Shown here in pieces: positions 34,457-42,852 of a stretch of DNA of 64,000 nt. The notes beneath the pieces were generated by a model. That model saw only the letters and a program-made list of their open reading frames with translations, was not told where the DNA came from and ran no database searches. Origin of the DNA: an uncultured Draconibacterium sp. (lineage in GTDB: Bacteria; Bacteroidota; Bacteroidia; Bacteroidales; Prolixibacteraceae); assembly GCF_913060805.1 (NCBI RefSeq), contig NZ_CAJXTC010000001.1, forward strand, positions 62,001 to 126,000, read 5' to 3'. Both the position numbers and the translations under genes were made by a program. How positions within the stretch are numbered: the stretch's first letter is position 1; every line of letters begins with the position of its first letter.

Positions 34457-35503
34457 TTACACTACTGTAATAAGTTGTTCCTGTTTTTCAGTTAATTGTC
34501 CGAATGGAGTTGCCTGAATGTTGAATTTTGCCAGACAAGCTTCCACTTCGGCAAGTGCTTCCGGTTCAACTGCCAACAACAGACCACCACTGGTTTGCGG
34601 ATCGCATAGTATATTTTTGTAGCTGTCTTTTTTCATTGAAACATGATGCCCGTAACTGTCCCAGTTGCGTAGTGTACCGCCCGGAATACAATCCTGTTCC
34701 AGGTACGGTTTCAGCATTGGCAAAGTAGGTATTTTATCATGTTCAATGTGAGCCGACAAATTACTGCCTTCGCACATTTCGGTGAGGTGACCCAGCAATC
34801 CAAAACCGGTTACATCGGTCATGGCTTTAACGCCAGCTATTTTTGCCAGTTCAAAACCGGGAGTATTTAACTGACACATTAAATCGGGTGCTGTTTGTTC
34901 GTGCTCGCTTGCCAAAACACCTTTTTTCTGAGCAGTGGTTAAAATGCCAACGCCCAATGGTTTGGTCAAAAGCAACTGGCAACCTTTAGTGGCAGTGTCG
35001 TTTTGTTTGATGTTTTTCAAATCAACCTGTCCGGTAACTGCCAACCCGAAAATTGGTTCCGGACTGTCGATACTGTGACCGCCGGCCAAACTTATTCCTA
35101 CTTCTTTACAAACCTGACGACCGCCTTCAACAACTTCGCGTGCAATTTCAGGAGCCAGTTTATTTATTGGCCAACCCAAAATGGCAATGGCCAAAATGGG
35201 TTTTCCGCCCATGGCAAAAACATCGCTAATGGCGTTGGTGGCGGCAATTCGTCCAAAAGTAAACGGATCGTCAACAATGGGCATAAAAAAGTCGGTGGTG
35301 CTGATGATTGCGGTGCCGTTTCCTAAATCAAGAACGGCAGCATCGTCACGACTGTCGTTACCAACCAAAAGATTCGGTTGAAGTCCCATGTCAAGTTTAG
35401 TCTCCAAAATGGTACTTAAAACTTTAGGCGAAATCTTGCAGCCACACCCTGCTCCGTGGCTATACTGGGTGAGCTTTATATTTTTTATTTCTGATGGATT
35501 CAT
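34457..35503 (-). CDS. selD: Selenide, water dikinase
   Basis: A 348-residue enzyme that makes selenophosphate from selenide and ATP. The start [16 protein letters not shown] (14-29) matches E. coli SelD closely: Cys20 and Lys23 occupy the catalytic positions, and this is the cysteine form, not a selenocysteine form. [20 protein letters not shown] and [19 protein letters not shown] are other ATP/metal motifs. Its first 44 bases overlap the end of selU on the same strand, so the pair is translated together. Confidence 0.97.
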   Translation of the reverse strand: MNPSEIKNIKLTQYSHGAGCGCKISPKVLSTILETKLDMGLQPNLLVGNDSRDDAAVLDLGNGTAIISTTDFFMPIVDDPFTFGRIAATNAISDVFAMGGKPILAIAILGWPINKLAPEIAREVVEGGRQVCKEVGISLAGGHSIDSPEPIFGLAVTGQVDLKNIKQNDTATKGCQLLLTKPLGVGILTTAQKKGVLASEHEQTAPDLMCQLNTPGFELAKIAGVKAMTDVTGFGLLGHLTEMCEGSNLSAHIEHDKIPTLPMLKPYLEQDCIPGGTLRNWDSYGHHVSMKKDSYKNILCDPQTSGGLLLAVEPEALAEVEACLAKFNIQATPFGQLTEKQEQLITVV

Positions 35504-36518
35504 AAAATTTAATAATTGCCTTACTAATAACTTCGGGAGAAATGGAGTCCCACATGAGGGTGAAAACCTCCTGGTGATCCCTGTTGCGTAGCCCCCTCAG
35601 GTAATATTTGTCGTAATACAAAAGGCATATTTTTGCCACTTCGTATAGTTCGTTTCTTTCGAGATGTTCCAGTGCATTTTTGGTATTTAACCCTCCCAGT
35701 CGTTTTTTTATTCGAAGAATGGAATCTTGCAGCATGGCTTTATCTGCATCCGAATAATCACGAACTAAAAACTCCGCTCTTTCTTCCAACGCAATATCAA
35801 GGAAAACCACCGGATGACTCCGCATGTTCTCAAAAAAGTTCATGGGAATATTAACCAAACCAATACGATGACTTTCGTCTTCAATCCAAATATTTTTGCT
35901 GTAATCCAGGTCTTTCCATTCCCAAAACAGGTTGTTCTCAAACTGCTCGATGGTGGGTTGTTTGCCGTCACCAATACGCCCGAAAGCCGAACCTTTGTGG
36001 TTGGCCAGTCCTTCCAAATCAATAATTTGTTCGCCCAGCTCTTTCAGTGCATATAAAATATGTGTTTTTCCGCTGCCGGTATAACCACCCAAAATACAAA
36101 TTTGTGCTTCGGTTTTAAACGATTCCAAGGCATGGTTTCGGAAAGCTTTGTAGCCACCCGTTATCACATAAACTTTCGAAAAACCGTTGTCGGAAAGGTG
36201 TTGGGCAAACGACTTCGAGCGCATTCCGCCGCGCCAGCAATGCACCGCAATTACTCCATCCGGAGCTAACTTTCGCGATTCTGAAATAAACCATTCCAAC
36301 TTTGGAGTAACGTATTTGTAACCCAACTCAATGGCTTTCTCTTTTGATTGCTGAACATACACCGTTCCCACAGCTGCCCGCTCATCATTAGAGAATAACG
36401 GAATGCTAAATGCTCCCGGTATGTGCCCTTTTTCGTACTCGCCCGGCGAGCGAACATCAACGAGCGAAACCGATTCGGCCAGTTCTATATATTCTGAAAT
36501 ACTGATCTCCTGTAACAT
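35460..36518 (-). CDS. selU: tRNA 2-selenouridine synthase (MnmH type)
   Basis: A 352-residue two-domain enzyme. The N-terminal rhodanese domain (about 1-130) carries the catalytic cysteine in [12 protein letters not shown]. The C-terminal P-loop domain has [13 protein letters not shown] (about 142-154). It replaces sulfur by selenium in the wobble base mnm5s2U of some tRNAs, using selenophosphate from SelD. It is the first gene of a selU-selD pair. The ATG lies only a few bases from a good -7 element, so the transcript may be nearly leaderless. Confidence 0.95.
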   Translation of the reverse strand: MLQEISISEYIELAESVSLVDVRSPGEYEKGHIPGAFSIPLFSNDERAAVGTVYVQQSKEKAIELGYKYVTPKLEWFISESRKLAPDGVIAVHCWRGGMRSKSFAQHLSDNGFSKVYVITGGYKAFRNHALESFKTEAQICILGGYTGSGKTHILYALKELGEQIIDLEGLANHKGSAFGRIGDGKQPTIEQFENNLFWEWKDLDYSKNIWIEDESHRIGLVNIPMNFFENMRSHPVVFLDIALEERAEFLVRDYSDADKAMLQDSILRIKKRLGGLNTKNALEHLERNELYEVAKICLLYYDKYYLRGLRNRDHQEVFTLMWDSISPEVISKAIIKFYESIRNKKYKAHPV

Positions 36519-36523
36519 GACGA

Positions 36524-36546
36524 CAAAGTTATTTATTCGGCGAATA
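36524..36546 (-). promoter_or_regulatory. selU-selD promoter with flanking palindrome
   Basis: The minus strand reads TAACTTTG (36524-36531), an exact TAnnTTTG element only five bases before the selU ATG, with palindrome TATTCG-g-CGAATA (36534-36546) immediately upstream. A start of transcription at or near the ATG would give a leaderless message. Confidence 0.5.
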
Positions 36547-36661
36547 TTTTGGGAAAAGAATGCGCATAATGTTAAAAAGTAGTTAGTAAGTATTGATTTG
36601 GCGGGTATAACCCAAAAGTTAAATTAACGTAATGGTGGTATAATTACAAAGCTAAACCGTT

Positions 36662-37885
36662 ATGAATGAAACGTTAAAAGAGAAGATCAAACAATTTGTT
36701 TTACAAGATGTAAATGAAACGAAAGTAAGTGCCGTTTCCGATTCCTTTTGGCAGGGATTAAAAAATACGGGCACCGAACTTTGGCTCGACACCGGCGATA
36801 TGGAAGAAGCCGAAAAAAACTGGTCAGCCGAAATGACTGCTTTAACCACCAATAACACCTTGGTGAACAAAGAAATCCAGAAAGGAATTTACGACGATTT
36901 TGTTGAGCAGGCGGTTAAAATTGTAAAAGACCTGCCAATTGAAGAACAAATTGTTGAGATTGCATTTATTTTGAATGCACGACACGGTATTCGGCTGGCC
37001 AAAAAGTTTGGTGGCTTTGTAAGTGTTGAACTGCATACCAACACTGCGTATGATTTTGAAGCCATTGTTGATTATGGATTGCGCTATTTTTCCATCTGCC
37101 CCGATCAGTTTATCGTGAAGGTTCCATACACAGCAACCGGTTTATTGGGCGCACGAAAACTTCGGGAGTTGGGAGTGAAAATAAACTTTACACTTGAATT
37201 CTCGGCCCGGCAGAATGCAATGGTGGCAGCCATTACAAAACCCAATTATTGCAACGTATTTTTAGGTAGAATTGGAGCCTACATAAAAGATAACGAACTG
37301 GGAAGCGGCAGCGGAGCAGGCGAGCGAACAGTTATCTCAACACAACATATTGTTACCGAATTAACCAAAAACAATACAACCCCAACCAAATTAATTGCAG
37401 CCAGTTTGCGCAATTATTCGCAGCTCGATTCTCTGGCCGGAACCGATGTTTACACCATGCCTACAAAAGTGGCTGCCGACGGAAAAATCAACATGGATGG
37501 CAATTTTCAATCAAAGCTGAACGAAGTTTATCCGGTAGATTTAACCGACGATGCCGCCAACTATTTCCCTGAAAAATTATGGGAAGTGAGCGAAAAAGAA
37601 CTGGAACTGGCCAAAAGCCTGGATGCCAATCTTCCAAAAAATGAAAACGAGCTGATCGATCGGGTGCACGAAGCAGGTTGTGGTGATTTGTTTCCCTACC
37701 TCAGCGAAAAAGATTATAAACTGATTGCTGACGATGGGAAAATTCCAAATCATCAGCGTTGGGCGCAGCGTATTGCCAGCGGCGAACTGGCTATCGATAC
37801 TTTACTAAACCTGGCGGGGTTGGCGAGTTTTACAGCCGATCAGGCTGCGCTAGACGACCGTGTCAGAAGAATAATTGGTGGCTAA
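36662..37885 (+). CDS. Transaldolase-like family protein
   Basis: A 407-residue protein with a TIM-barrel of the transaldolase class: ELWLDTGDMEEAEKNW (about 40), TTNNTLVNKEI (about 60), the Schiff-base lysine in FIVKVPYTATGLLGAR (about 157-172) and INFTLEFSARQNAMVAA. It is longer than classical TalA/TalB or Tal-C (about 215-340 residues) because of an extended C-terminal region (about 305-407). It likely transfers dihydroxyacetone units between sugar phosphates in the pentose phosphate pathway; the exact substrate is not certain. Confidence 0.85.
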   Translation: MNETLKEKIKQFVLQDVNETKVSAVSDSFWQGLKNTGTELWLDTGDMEEAEKNWSAEMTALTTNNTLVNKEIQKGIYDDFVEQAVKIVKDLPIEEQIVEIAFILNARHGIRLAKKFGGFVSVELHTNTAYDFEAIVDYGLRYFSICPDQFIVKVPYTATGLLGARKLRELGVKINFTLEFSARQNAMVAAITKPNYCNVFLGRIGAYIKDNELGSGSGAGERTVISTQHIVTELTKNNTTPTKLIAASLRNYSQLDSLAGTDVYTMPTKVAADGKINMDGNFQSKLNEVYPVDLTDDAANYFPEKLWEVSEKELELAKSLDANLPKNENELIDRVHEAGCGDLFPYLSEKDYKLIADDGKIPNHQRWAQRIASGELAIDTLLNLAGLASFTADQAALDDRVRRIIGG

Positions 37886-37908
37886 TTAGAGCTTGCCAGA
37901 AAACTCAG

Positions 37909-38037
37909 CTATTTCTTTGTCTTTGATAAGAACGCGTCAAAGGCAAGGCTTTCGACGGTTTGGAAATCAGGGAGTTTACTTTCGTAATCGACCGTTTTCA
38001 AACCGAGAGTAACGCAGCATTTGGCGTTTTCTTGCAA
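37909..38037 (-). pseudogene. 42-residue open frame, possible gene relic
   Basis: Downstream of the M20 gene on the same strand a frame opens after a TAG and from TTG 38037 reads LQENAKCCVTLGLKTVDYES ... LSKTKK to a TAG at 37909-37911. It looks protein-like in composition but has no ATG and no matched upstream part. GGTTTG and CAAACC segments within it are inverted repeats (near 37950-37960 and 37992-38003), so an RNA hairpin or dispersed element is the alternative. I do not recognise it. Confidence 0.35.
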
Positions 38038-38044
38038 AGACTAA

Positions 38045-39091
38045 TTACAGCTTTAGTTCTTCCAGCAATTCAATGTAGCGTTCAATCCCCGCGATAATTT
38101 CACTTTTGTGAATGTATTCGTCGGCAGTGTGAGATCGTGCCGAATCACCAGGACCCATTTTAACAGATAGAAAAGGAATAATAGCCTGGTCGGAAGTGGT
38201 TGGAGAACCGTATGTATTTATTCCTTTTTCCTTTACCAATTTTGCAAACGGGTGATGTGACGAAATACCCGATGAGTTTAATCGAACAGATCGTGGTTTA
38301 ACTTCCGATTCGATGTGTTGACCGATAATTTCAGCGGCTTCTTTGTTGGTGTAATGTTCGTTTGTACGCACATCAACCACAAAATGACAAAGGTCGGGAA
38401 CAACGTTGTGCTGTGTGCCGGCCTCAATTTGTGTAACCGAAAGTTTTACTTTTCCGAGAACATCTGAAACTTTTTCGAACTCAAAGTTGCGCAGCTTTTC
38501 GATGTCATCCATCGCTTTGTACAATGCATTTTCGCCTTCTTCACGTGCCGCGTGACCAGATTTTCCGTGGGCATAACAATCCAACACCAGCAAGCCTTTT
38601 TCGGCTATGGCTAGTTCCATCTTTGTGGGCTCGCCGATTATGGCAAAATCGATAGGTGATATCTCAGGTATTACGATTTCCATTCCGCGTCGTCCCGAAA
38701 TTTCTTCTTCGGCAGTTGCAGCATAAACCAGGTTGTAAGGGAGGTCTTCGCGTTCGTAAAAATGCACAAAGGTTGCCAGAAGCGAAACCAGCGGACCACC
38801 GGCATCGTTGCTCCCCAACCCAAATAATACATCGCCTTCTTCAATGGGCGAAAACGGATCTTTGGTGTAGCCTTTCGCCGGACGAACTGTATCGATATGC
38901 GAGTCGAGCAGAATGGTTGGCTTTTCTTCCGAATAATATTTATTATACGCCCAGGTGTTATTGTCCTTGGTTTTATATGTTATACCTTCCTTCTCGAGAA
39001 AAGCACGCATTACAGCGGCTGCATTTTCTTCCTCTTTACTAAACGACTGCGTAGCGATCAGCGTTTTTAACAGTTCGATGTATTTCTCCAT
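38045..39091 (-). CDS. M20 family ArgE/DapE-type deacylase
   Basis: A 348-residue zinc hydrolase. Metal-binding motifs are LLDSHIDTVRPAKGY (His, about residue 65), GLGSNDAGGPLVSLLA (Asp, about 93-108) and the catalytic EEE in AATAEEEISGRRGME (about 125-140). C-terminal GPGDSARSHTADEYI holds the last histidine ligand. The SNDAGG sequence and length fit the Bacteroidota group used for removing the acyl group from N-acyl-ornithine or N-acyl-citrulline in arginine synthesis. Function as ArgE is inferred; no other arg genes are adjacent. Confidence 0.85.
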   Translation of the reverse strand: MEKYIELLKTLIATQSFSKEEENAAAVMRAFLEKEGITYKTKDNNTWAYNKYYSEEKPTILLDSHIDTVRPAKGYTKDPFSPIEEGDVLFGLGSNDAGGPLVSLLATFVHFYEREDLPYNLVYAATAEEEISGRRGMEIVIPEISPIDFAIIGEPTKMELAIAEKGLLVLDCYAHGKSGHAAREEGENALYKAMDDIEKLRNFEFEKVSDVLGKVKLSVTQIEAGTQHNVVPDLCHFVVDVRTNEHYTNKEAAEIIGQHIESEVKPRSVRLNSSGISSHHPFAKLVKEKGINTYGSPTTSDQAIIPFLSVKMGPGDSARSHTADEYIHKSEIIAGIERYIELLEELKL

Positions 39092-39225
39092 AGTTTACTT
39101 GTTGCAACGCTGCAAAAGTGGGAAAAAAAACAGAAATTCTGACTTTGTGTGTAGTTGAAACATTTTATCAATTTAAGAAAGTTATGGTTTACAGTCGGAA
39201 ACAGTTACGTGGATTATTTCCCCCG

Positions 39226-39499
39226 TTTTTTGCGCTAATGCCCTAAGGGGCTCAAGATGTGCCCCCATATTTTTGCTTTGCGCCCCAAGGGGATCATGAT
39301 GTGCCCCCAGGGGCGCGGCTTTCGAAAACAGGGGCACGTTTCACGCCCCCGTGTGATTGTTTTGAGAAAACAGGGGCACGCTTTGCGCCCCAAGGGGATT
39401 GCACTTCGAAAACGGGGGATCATCGTGTGCCCCTCGGGGCGAGGCTTGTACAGACAGGGGATTATTACGTGCCCCTGGGGGATGATTCTTCGCCCCTGG
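39226..39499. repeat. 21/42-base tandem array of GGGG-N10-GCCCC boxes
   Basis: Seven boxes of exactly GGGG-10 bases-GCCCC occur at 39247, 39289, 39331, 39373, 39415, 39457 and 39478. The first six are exactly 42 bases apart; extra GGGG at 39310, 39394, 39436 fill a 21-base register. GC content is well above the surrounding genome. The 10-base spacers vary while the boxes stay fixed. Three reading frames stay open across it, as expected from a period that is a multiple of three, so those open frames are not evidence of a gene. It lies in the divergent gap between the M20 and M48 genes, ending about 70 bases before the M48 start. Confidence 0.85.
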
Positions 39500-39568
39500 C
39501 TTTTTTGATACACGGAAAACCTTAATCTTATGTTATATTTGTGCCTCACAAATTGAAACAAAGCAGTT

Positions 39569-40807
39569 ATGCACGAAATACTTTTCTGGATCATTATCGG
39601 AATTCTTGTTGTTGATTTTATCTTCGAAAAATACCTGTCGTACCTGAATACAACGACCATGAGCGACACTATTCCCGAGGAAGTGAAAGGTATTTACGAC
39701 GAAGAAAAATACAAAAAGCAGCAGGCCTACCAGCGCGAAAATCATCGTTTCGGAATTTTAACCAGCAGCTTTAGCATGGTAATTACTTTAGCTATGTTTC
39801 TGTTTTATGGTTTTGCACTGGTAAATGGCTGGGCGTGGAGTTTTACCGGAAATGCCATTCTTGCAGCGCTTATTTTTTTCGGAATCATCATGTTTGCTTC
39901 CGATATTATAAATATCCCTTTCGAAATTTACGACACTTTTAAAATTGAGGAGAAATACGGTTTTAACAAAACCACACCCAAAATATTTGTTCTTGACAAG
40001 GTGAAAGGCTGGCTGGTTAGCGCACTAATCGGTGGTGGTTTGCTGGCACTGATTATTTTTATCTATCAGTTAACCGGTGAGATGTTCTGGATTTATGCCT
40101 GGCTTGTAGTTTCGGCGTTTTCCATTTTTATGGCCATGTTTTATTCCAACCTGATTGTGCCGCTGTTTAATAAACAAACACCGCTTGAAGAGGGCGAATT
40201 GCGCGATGCAATAAGTGCTTTTGCGCAGAAAGTAGGATTTAAACTGGATAACATTTTTGTAATCGACGGATCAAAACGATCTACAAAAGCCAATGCATAT
40301 TTTACCGGTTTGGGAGCAAAAAAACGAATCGTACTTTACGATACTTTGATAAATGATCTGAATACCGAAGAGCTGGTAGCTGTTTTGGCGCACGAAATAG
40401 GTCACAACAAAAAGAAACACGTGGTGCAGGGATTGTTGATTGGTTTGGTACAAACGGCTATTGTTTTGTTTGTTTTTGGTTTGCTTATCGACAGTCCGGT
40501 TTTAAGTGCCGCTCTTGGAGTTGAAGAACCTAATTTTCATATCGGTATGGTGGCTTTTGGTGTGTTATATTCGCCCATTTCGTTTTTTACCGGTATTTTT
40601 ATGAATATCCTCTCGCGGAAAAACGAATACCAGGCTGACCGTTTTGCTGCCGAAAACTATAAACCGGAGGCGCTGGCATCGGCATTAAAAAAGCTGTCGA
40701 TCAATAACCTGAGTAATTTAACACCACATAAAACCTTTGTGTTCTTTCATTACTCGCACCCAACTTTACTGCAGCGTTTGGCGTTTTTAAAGTCATTTGA
40801 AAAATAA
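39569..40807 (+). CDS. M48 family metallopeptidase (Ste24/CAAX-type)
   Basis: A 412-residue integral membrane protease. The N-terminal Peptidase_M48_N region has several helices and the FEIYDTFKIEEKYGFNKTTP motif (about 115-133). The zinc site is HEIGHNKKKH (about 273-282) and the third ligand is in NEYQADRFAAE (about 352). It belongs to the Ste24 group, which cleaves misfolded or prenylated-like substrates at membranes in eukaryotes; in bacteria a quality-control role is likely. It begins about 70 bases downstream of the GC-box array. Confidence 0.93.
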   Translation: MHEILFWIIIGILVVDFIFEKYLSYLNTTTMSDTIPEEVKGIYDEEKYKKQQAYQRENHRFGILTSSFSMVITLAMFLFYGFALVNGWAWSFTGNAILAALIFFGIIMFASDIINIPFEIYDTFKIEEKYGFNKTTPKIFVLDKVKGWLVSALIGGGLLALIIFIYQLTGEMFWIYAWLVVSAFSIFMAMFYSNLIVPLFNKQTPLEEGELRDAISAFAQKVGFKLDNIFVIDGSKRSTKANAYFTGLGAKKRIVLYDTLINDLNTEELVAVLAHEIGHNKKKHVVQGLLIGLVQTAIVLFVFGLLIDSPVLSAALGVEEPNFHIGMVAFGVLYSPISFFTGIFMNILSRKNEYQADRFAAENYKPEALASALKKLSINNLSNLTPHKTFVFFHYSHPTLLQRLAFLKSFEK

Positions 40808-40982
40808 AAGAAGTTCTCGCAAAGGCGCTAAGACGCGAAGGGAAAGTTTCAAATTTCAGGTTGAAATAGCTTGGCAGATTAATTTAAGCAGTAGAGCATT
40901 TACGCATTAAAGCATTCCGTTTCTCAACGCTCAACCCAAATCAATCTTGCCTCAATCTTTCTAAATCAATCTCCCTCAATCC
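40808..40982. repeat. Intergenic region with a CGCAAAGGCGCTAAGACGC repeat
   Basis: 40818-40840 matches the CGCAAAGGCGCAAAGACGC-type element found in many bacterial genomes as a dispersed intergenic repeat. 40917-40982 is built from CAATC / TCAATCT words. The convergent genes on each side end here; no gene seen. Confidence 0.5.
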
Positions 40983-41330
40983 TTAAAGGTTCACAACCTT
41001 ATCCGCAACTTTCTGGAAATGCATAATGTCGACCATGGTTCCGGGAATGCCAACTTCTACGTTGTCCAACAACTGGAAATGATTCAGGCAAGTTTTGCAA
41101 GCCACCAGTTTTACACCTTTTTCGGCGAGTTGTCTAAGTGGTTCAAGGGCTTCAGAGCCGGTGCAAATGAGTTTTACGCCTTCGTTGTAAAACGTGATTA
41201 CTTTTGGTAGTTCTTCTTCCTCGCAAAGTAAAGTCAGGTAGTTTTTTACCAGTAATTGTCCGAGTTCATCATTACCCGATCCCATTCCGTTGCGGGTTAT
41301 CTGTATGAGTGTATTTTTGAATGAATTCAT
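40983..41330 (-). CDS. YedF-like sulfurtransferase/selenium metabolism protein (DsrE domain)
   Basis: A 115-residue protein matching the C-terminal DsrE-like half of YedF, a family defined by its link to selenium use. LIQITRNGMGSGNDELGQLLVKNYL, FYNEGVKLICTGSEALEPL and the conserved CKTCLNHF (about 78-85) are all visible. The N-terminal SirA/TusA half of full YedF is missing. It lies some 4.5 kb from selU and selD, consistent with a selenium function but on a separate transcript. Exact biochemical role is unproven. Confidence 0.85.
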   Translation of the reverse strand: MNSFKNTLIQITRNGMGSGNDELGQLLVKNYLTLLCEEEELPKVITFYNEGVKLICTGSEALEPLRQLAEKGVKLVACKTCLNHFQLLDNVEVGIPGTMVDIMHFQKVADKVVNL

Positions 41331-41501
41331 TTGTGTTTTTTATTGTTTGCACAAAAGTAATTGAAATTATGTTCGAATGTAGAAAACTGATAAATTGTGC
41401 AATTGTAAAACTGCTGACTGAGACTGAGACTTTTCCTTTCTACTTTATCCTTTTGCCTTTTATATTGTTAATTTTGCTTTTCGGAAAAATAGATTGAAAA
41501 A

Positions 41502-42749
41502 ATGAAAGCAGAAATAATTACCATTGGCGATGAAATACTGATTGGGCAGATTGTTGATACCAACTCGGCCTGGATGGGCGAACAGTTTAACCTGAACGGT
41601 ATTGAAATTTACCAGATAACTTCGGTTCACGACGATCACGATCATATAATGCGAGCTATTAAAAGCGCAGAACAACATGCCGATTTGGTGGTAATTACCG
41701 GTGGACTTGGTCCGACAAAGGACGATATTACCAAACACACCCTTTGCGAGTATTTCAATACCAAACTTGTTTTTCATCAGCCCACGCTTGATACCATCGT
41801 TGAGCGATTTAAACATCGCGGGATTGATATGAATAAATTGAACCGCGATCAGGCGATGTTGCCCGAATCCTGCACCATTTTACCCAACAAAATGGGAACC
41901 GCTCCGGGAATGTGGTTCGAAAAGAACGATACCATTTTTGTGTCGATGCCGGGTGTGCCTTTTGAAATGAAATACCTGGTGGAGTTTGAGCTGCTGCCGC
42001 GACTACGCAATACCGGGCGAACAAAAGCAATTTACCATAAAACAGTGTTGACGCAGGGAGTTCCAGAATCGATGCTGGCAGAACGAATAGCTGATTGGGA
42101 AGATGCTTTGCCTACTAATATTAAATTGGCTTATTTACCTAATCCAATGGCGGTGCGATTGCGGCTTTCTGCAATTGGAGACGATGTTGAAGTGTTGAAA
42201 AGCGATGTGGAGGGTGAAATAGATAAGCTGAAAAAAATAATTCCTGAAGCCATTTTTGGCTATAACACCGAAACTATGTCGGAAGTGATTGGCCGGCAAT
42301 TAGTTCTTCAGAACAAAAAAATGGCTGTTGCCGAAAGTTGCACCGGTGGTTATATTTCACATCTTATAACTTCGGTTTCCGGAAGTTCTGAATACTATAA
42401 TGGTTCAGTTACATCTTATTCCAACGAAATGAAAGAGCATTTGCTGGGAGTCAGTCGCGAGAACCTGGAAAAATATGGTGCCGTTAGTGAGCAGGTGGCT
42501 CGCGAAATGGTTGAAGGCGTAAAACGGGTGATGAATGCCGATTATGCCGTGGCAACCACAGGAATTGCCGGACCAACAGGAGGCACTGAAGAAAAGCCTG
42601 TTGGAACAGTGTGGATCGCTGTTTCAGGGCCTGAAAAAACTTTCGTGAAAAAGTTCACTTTTGTTGGCGATCAGCGCGACCGGAATATTGTGCGCTCCGG
42701 ACAAACGGCACTGCAATTGCTGCGAAGAATGGTACTTGGCGAGCTATAA
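41502..42749 (+). CDS. cinA: CinA family protein (NMN amidohydrolase)
   Basis: A 415-residue two-domain protein. The N-terminal MoCF-like domain (about 1-170) has IITIGDEILIGQIVDTNSAW and VITGGLGPTKDDITK. The C-terminal amidohydrolase domain (about 255-415) has AESCTGGYISHLITSVSGSS and ATTGIAGPTGGTEEKPVGTVW. It salvages nicotinamide mononucleotide by deamidation in the NAD cycle and is historically named for competence. It stands alone upstream of the AsmA gene. Confidence 0.95.
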   Translation: MKAEIITIGDEILIGQIVDTNSAWMGEQFNLNGIEIYQITSVHDDHDHIMRAIKSAEQHADLVVITGGLGPTKDDITKHTLCEYFNTKLVFHQPTLDTIVERFKHRGIDMNKLNRDQAMLPESCTILPNKMGTAPGMWFEKNDTIFVSMPGVPFEMKYLVEFELLPRLRNTGRTKAIYHKTVLTQGVPESMLAERIADWEDALPTNIKLAYLPNPMAVRLRLSAIGDDVEVLKSDVEGEIDKLKKIIPEAIFGYNTETMSEVIGRQLVLQNKKMAVAESCTGGYISHLITSVSGSSEYYNGSVTSYSNEMKEHLLGVSRENLEKYGAVSEQVAREMVEGVKRVMNADYAVATTGIAGPTGGTEEKPVGTVWIAVSGPEKTFVKKFTFVGDQRDRNIVRSGQTALQLLRRMVLGEL

Positions 42750-42825
42750 TTTCCGACTTCGGGCTTCCGTCTTTAATCTTCCAACTTTTTAACAACTTCT
42801 AACGTTCTTAAACGTTCTAATGATG

Positions 42826-42833
42826 TATTTTTG
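42826..42833 (+). promoter_or_regulatory. Promoter -7 element of the AsmA gene
   Basis: TATTTTTG fits TAnnTTTG, 20 bases before the AsmA ATG at 42853. Two direct copies of AACGTTCT lie about 10-25 bases upstream of it. No clear -33 TTTG. Confidence 0.5.
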
Positions 42834-42852
42834 AATCAGAAAACAGAAAAAT

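Noticed and set aside
39257-39525. Plus-strand open frames of 83 and 88 codons with 14-residue repeats
   Set aside because: They are the translation of the 42-base array, whose period keeps all frames open; there is no start context or conserved gene neighbourhood, and overlapping frames are equally open.
39235-39669. Minus-strand 144-codon frame
   Set aside because: Its N-terminal 45 residues are antisense to the M48 protease gene and the rest is the GC array.
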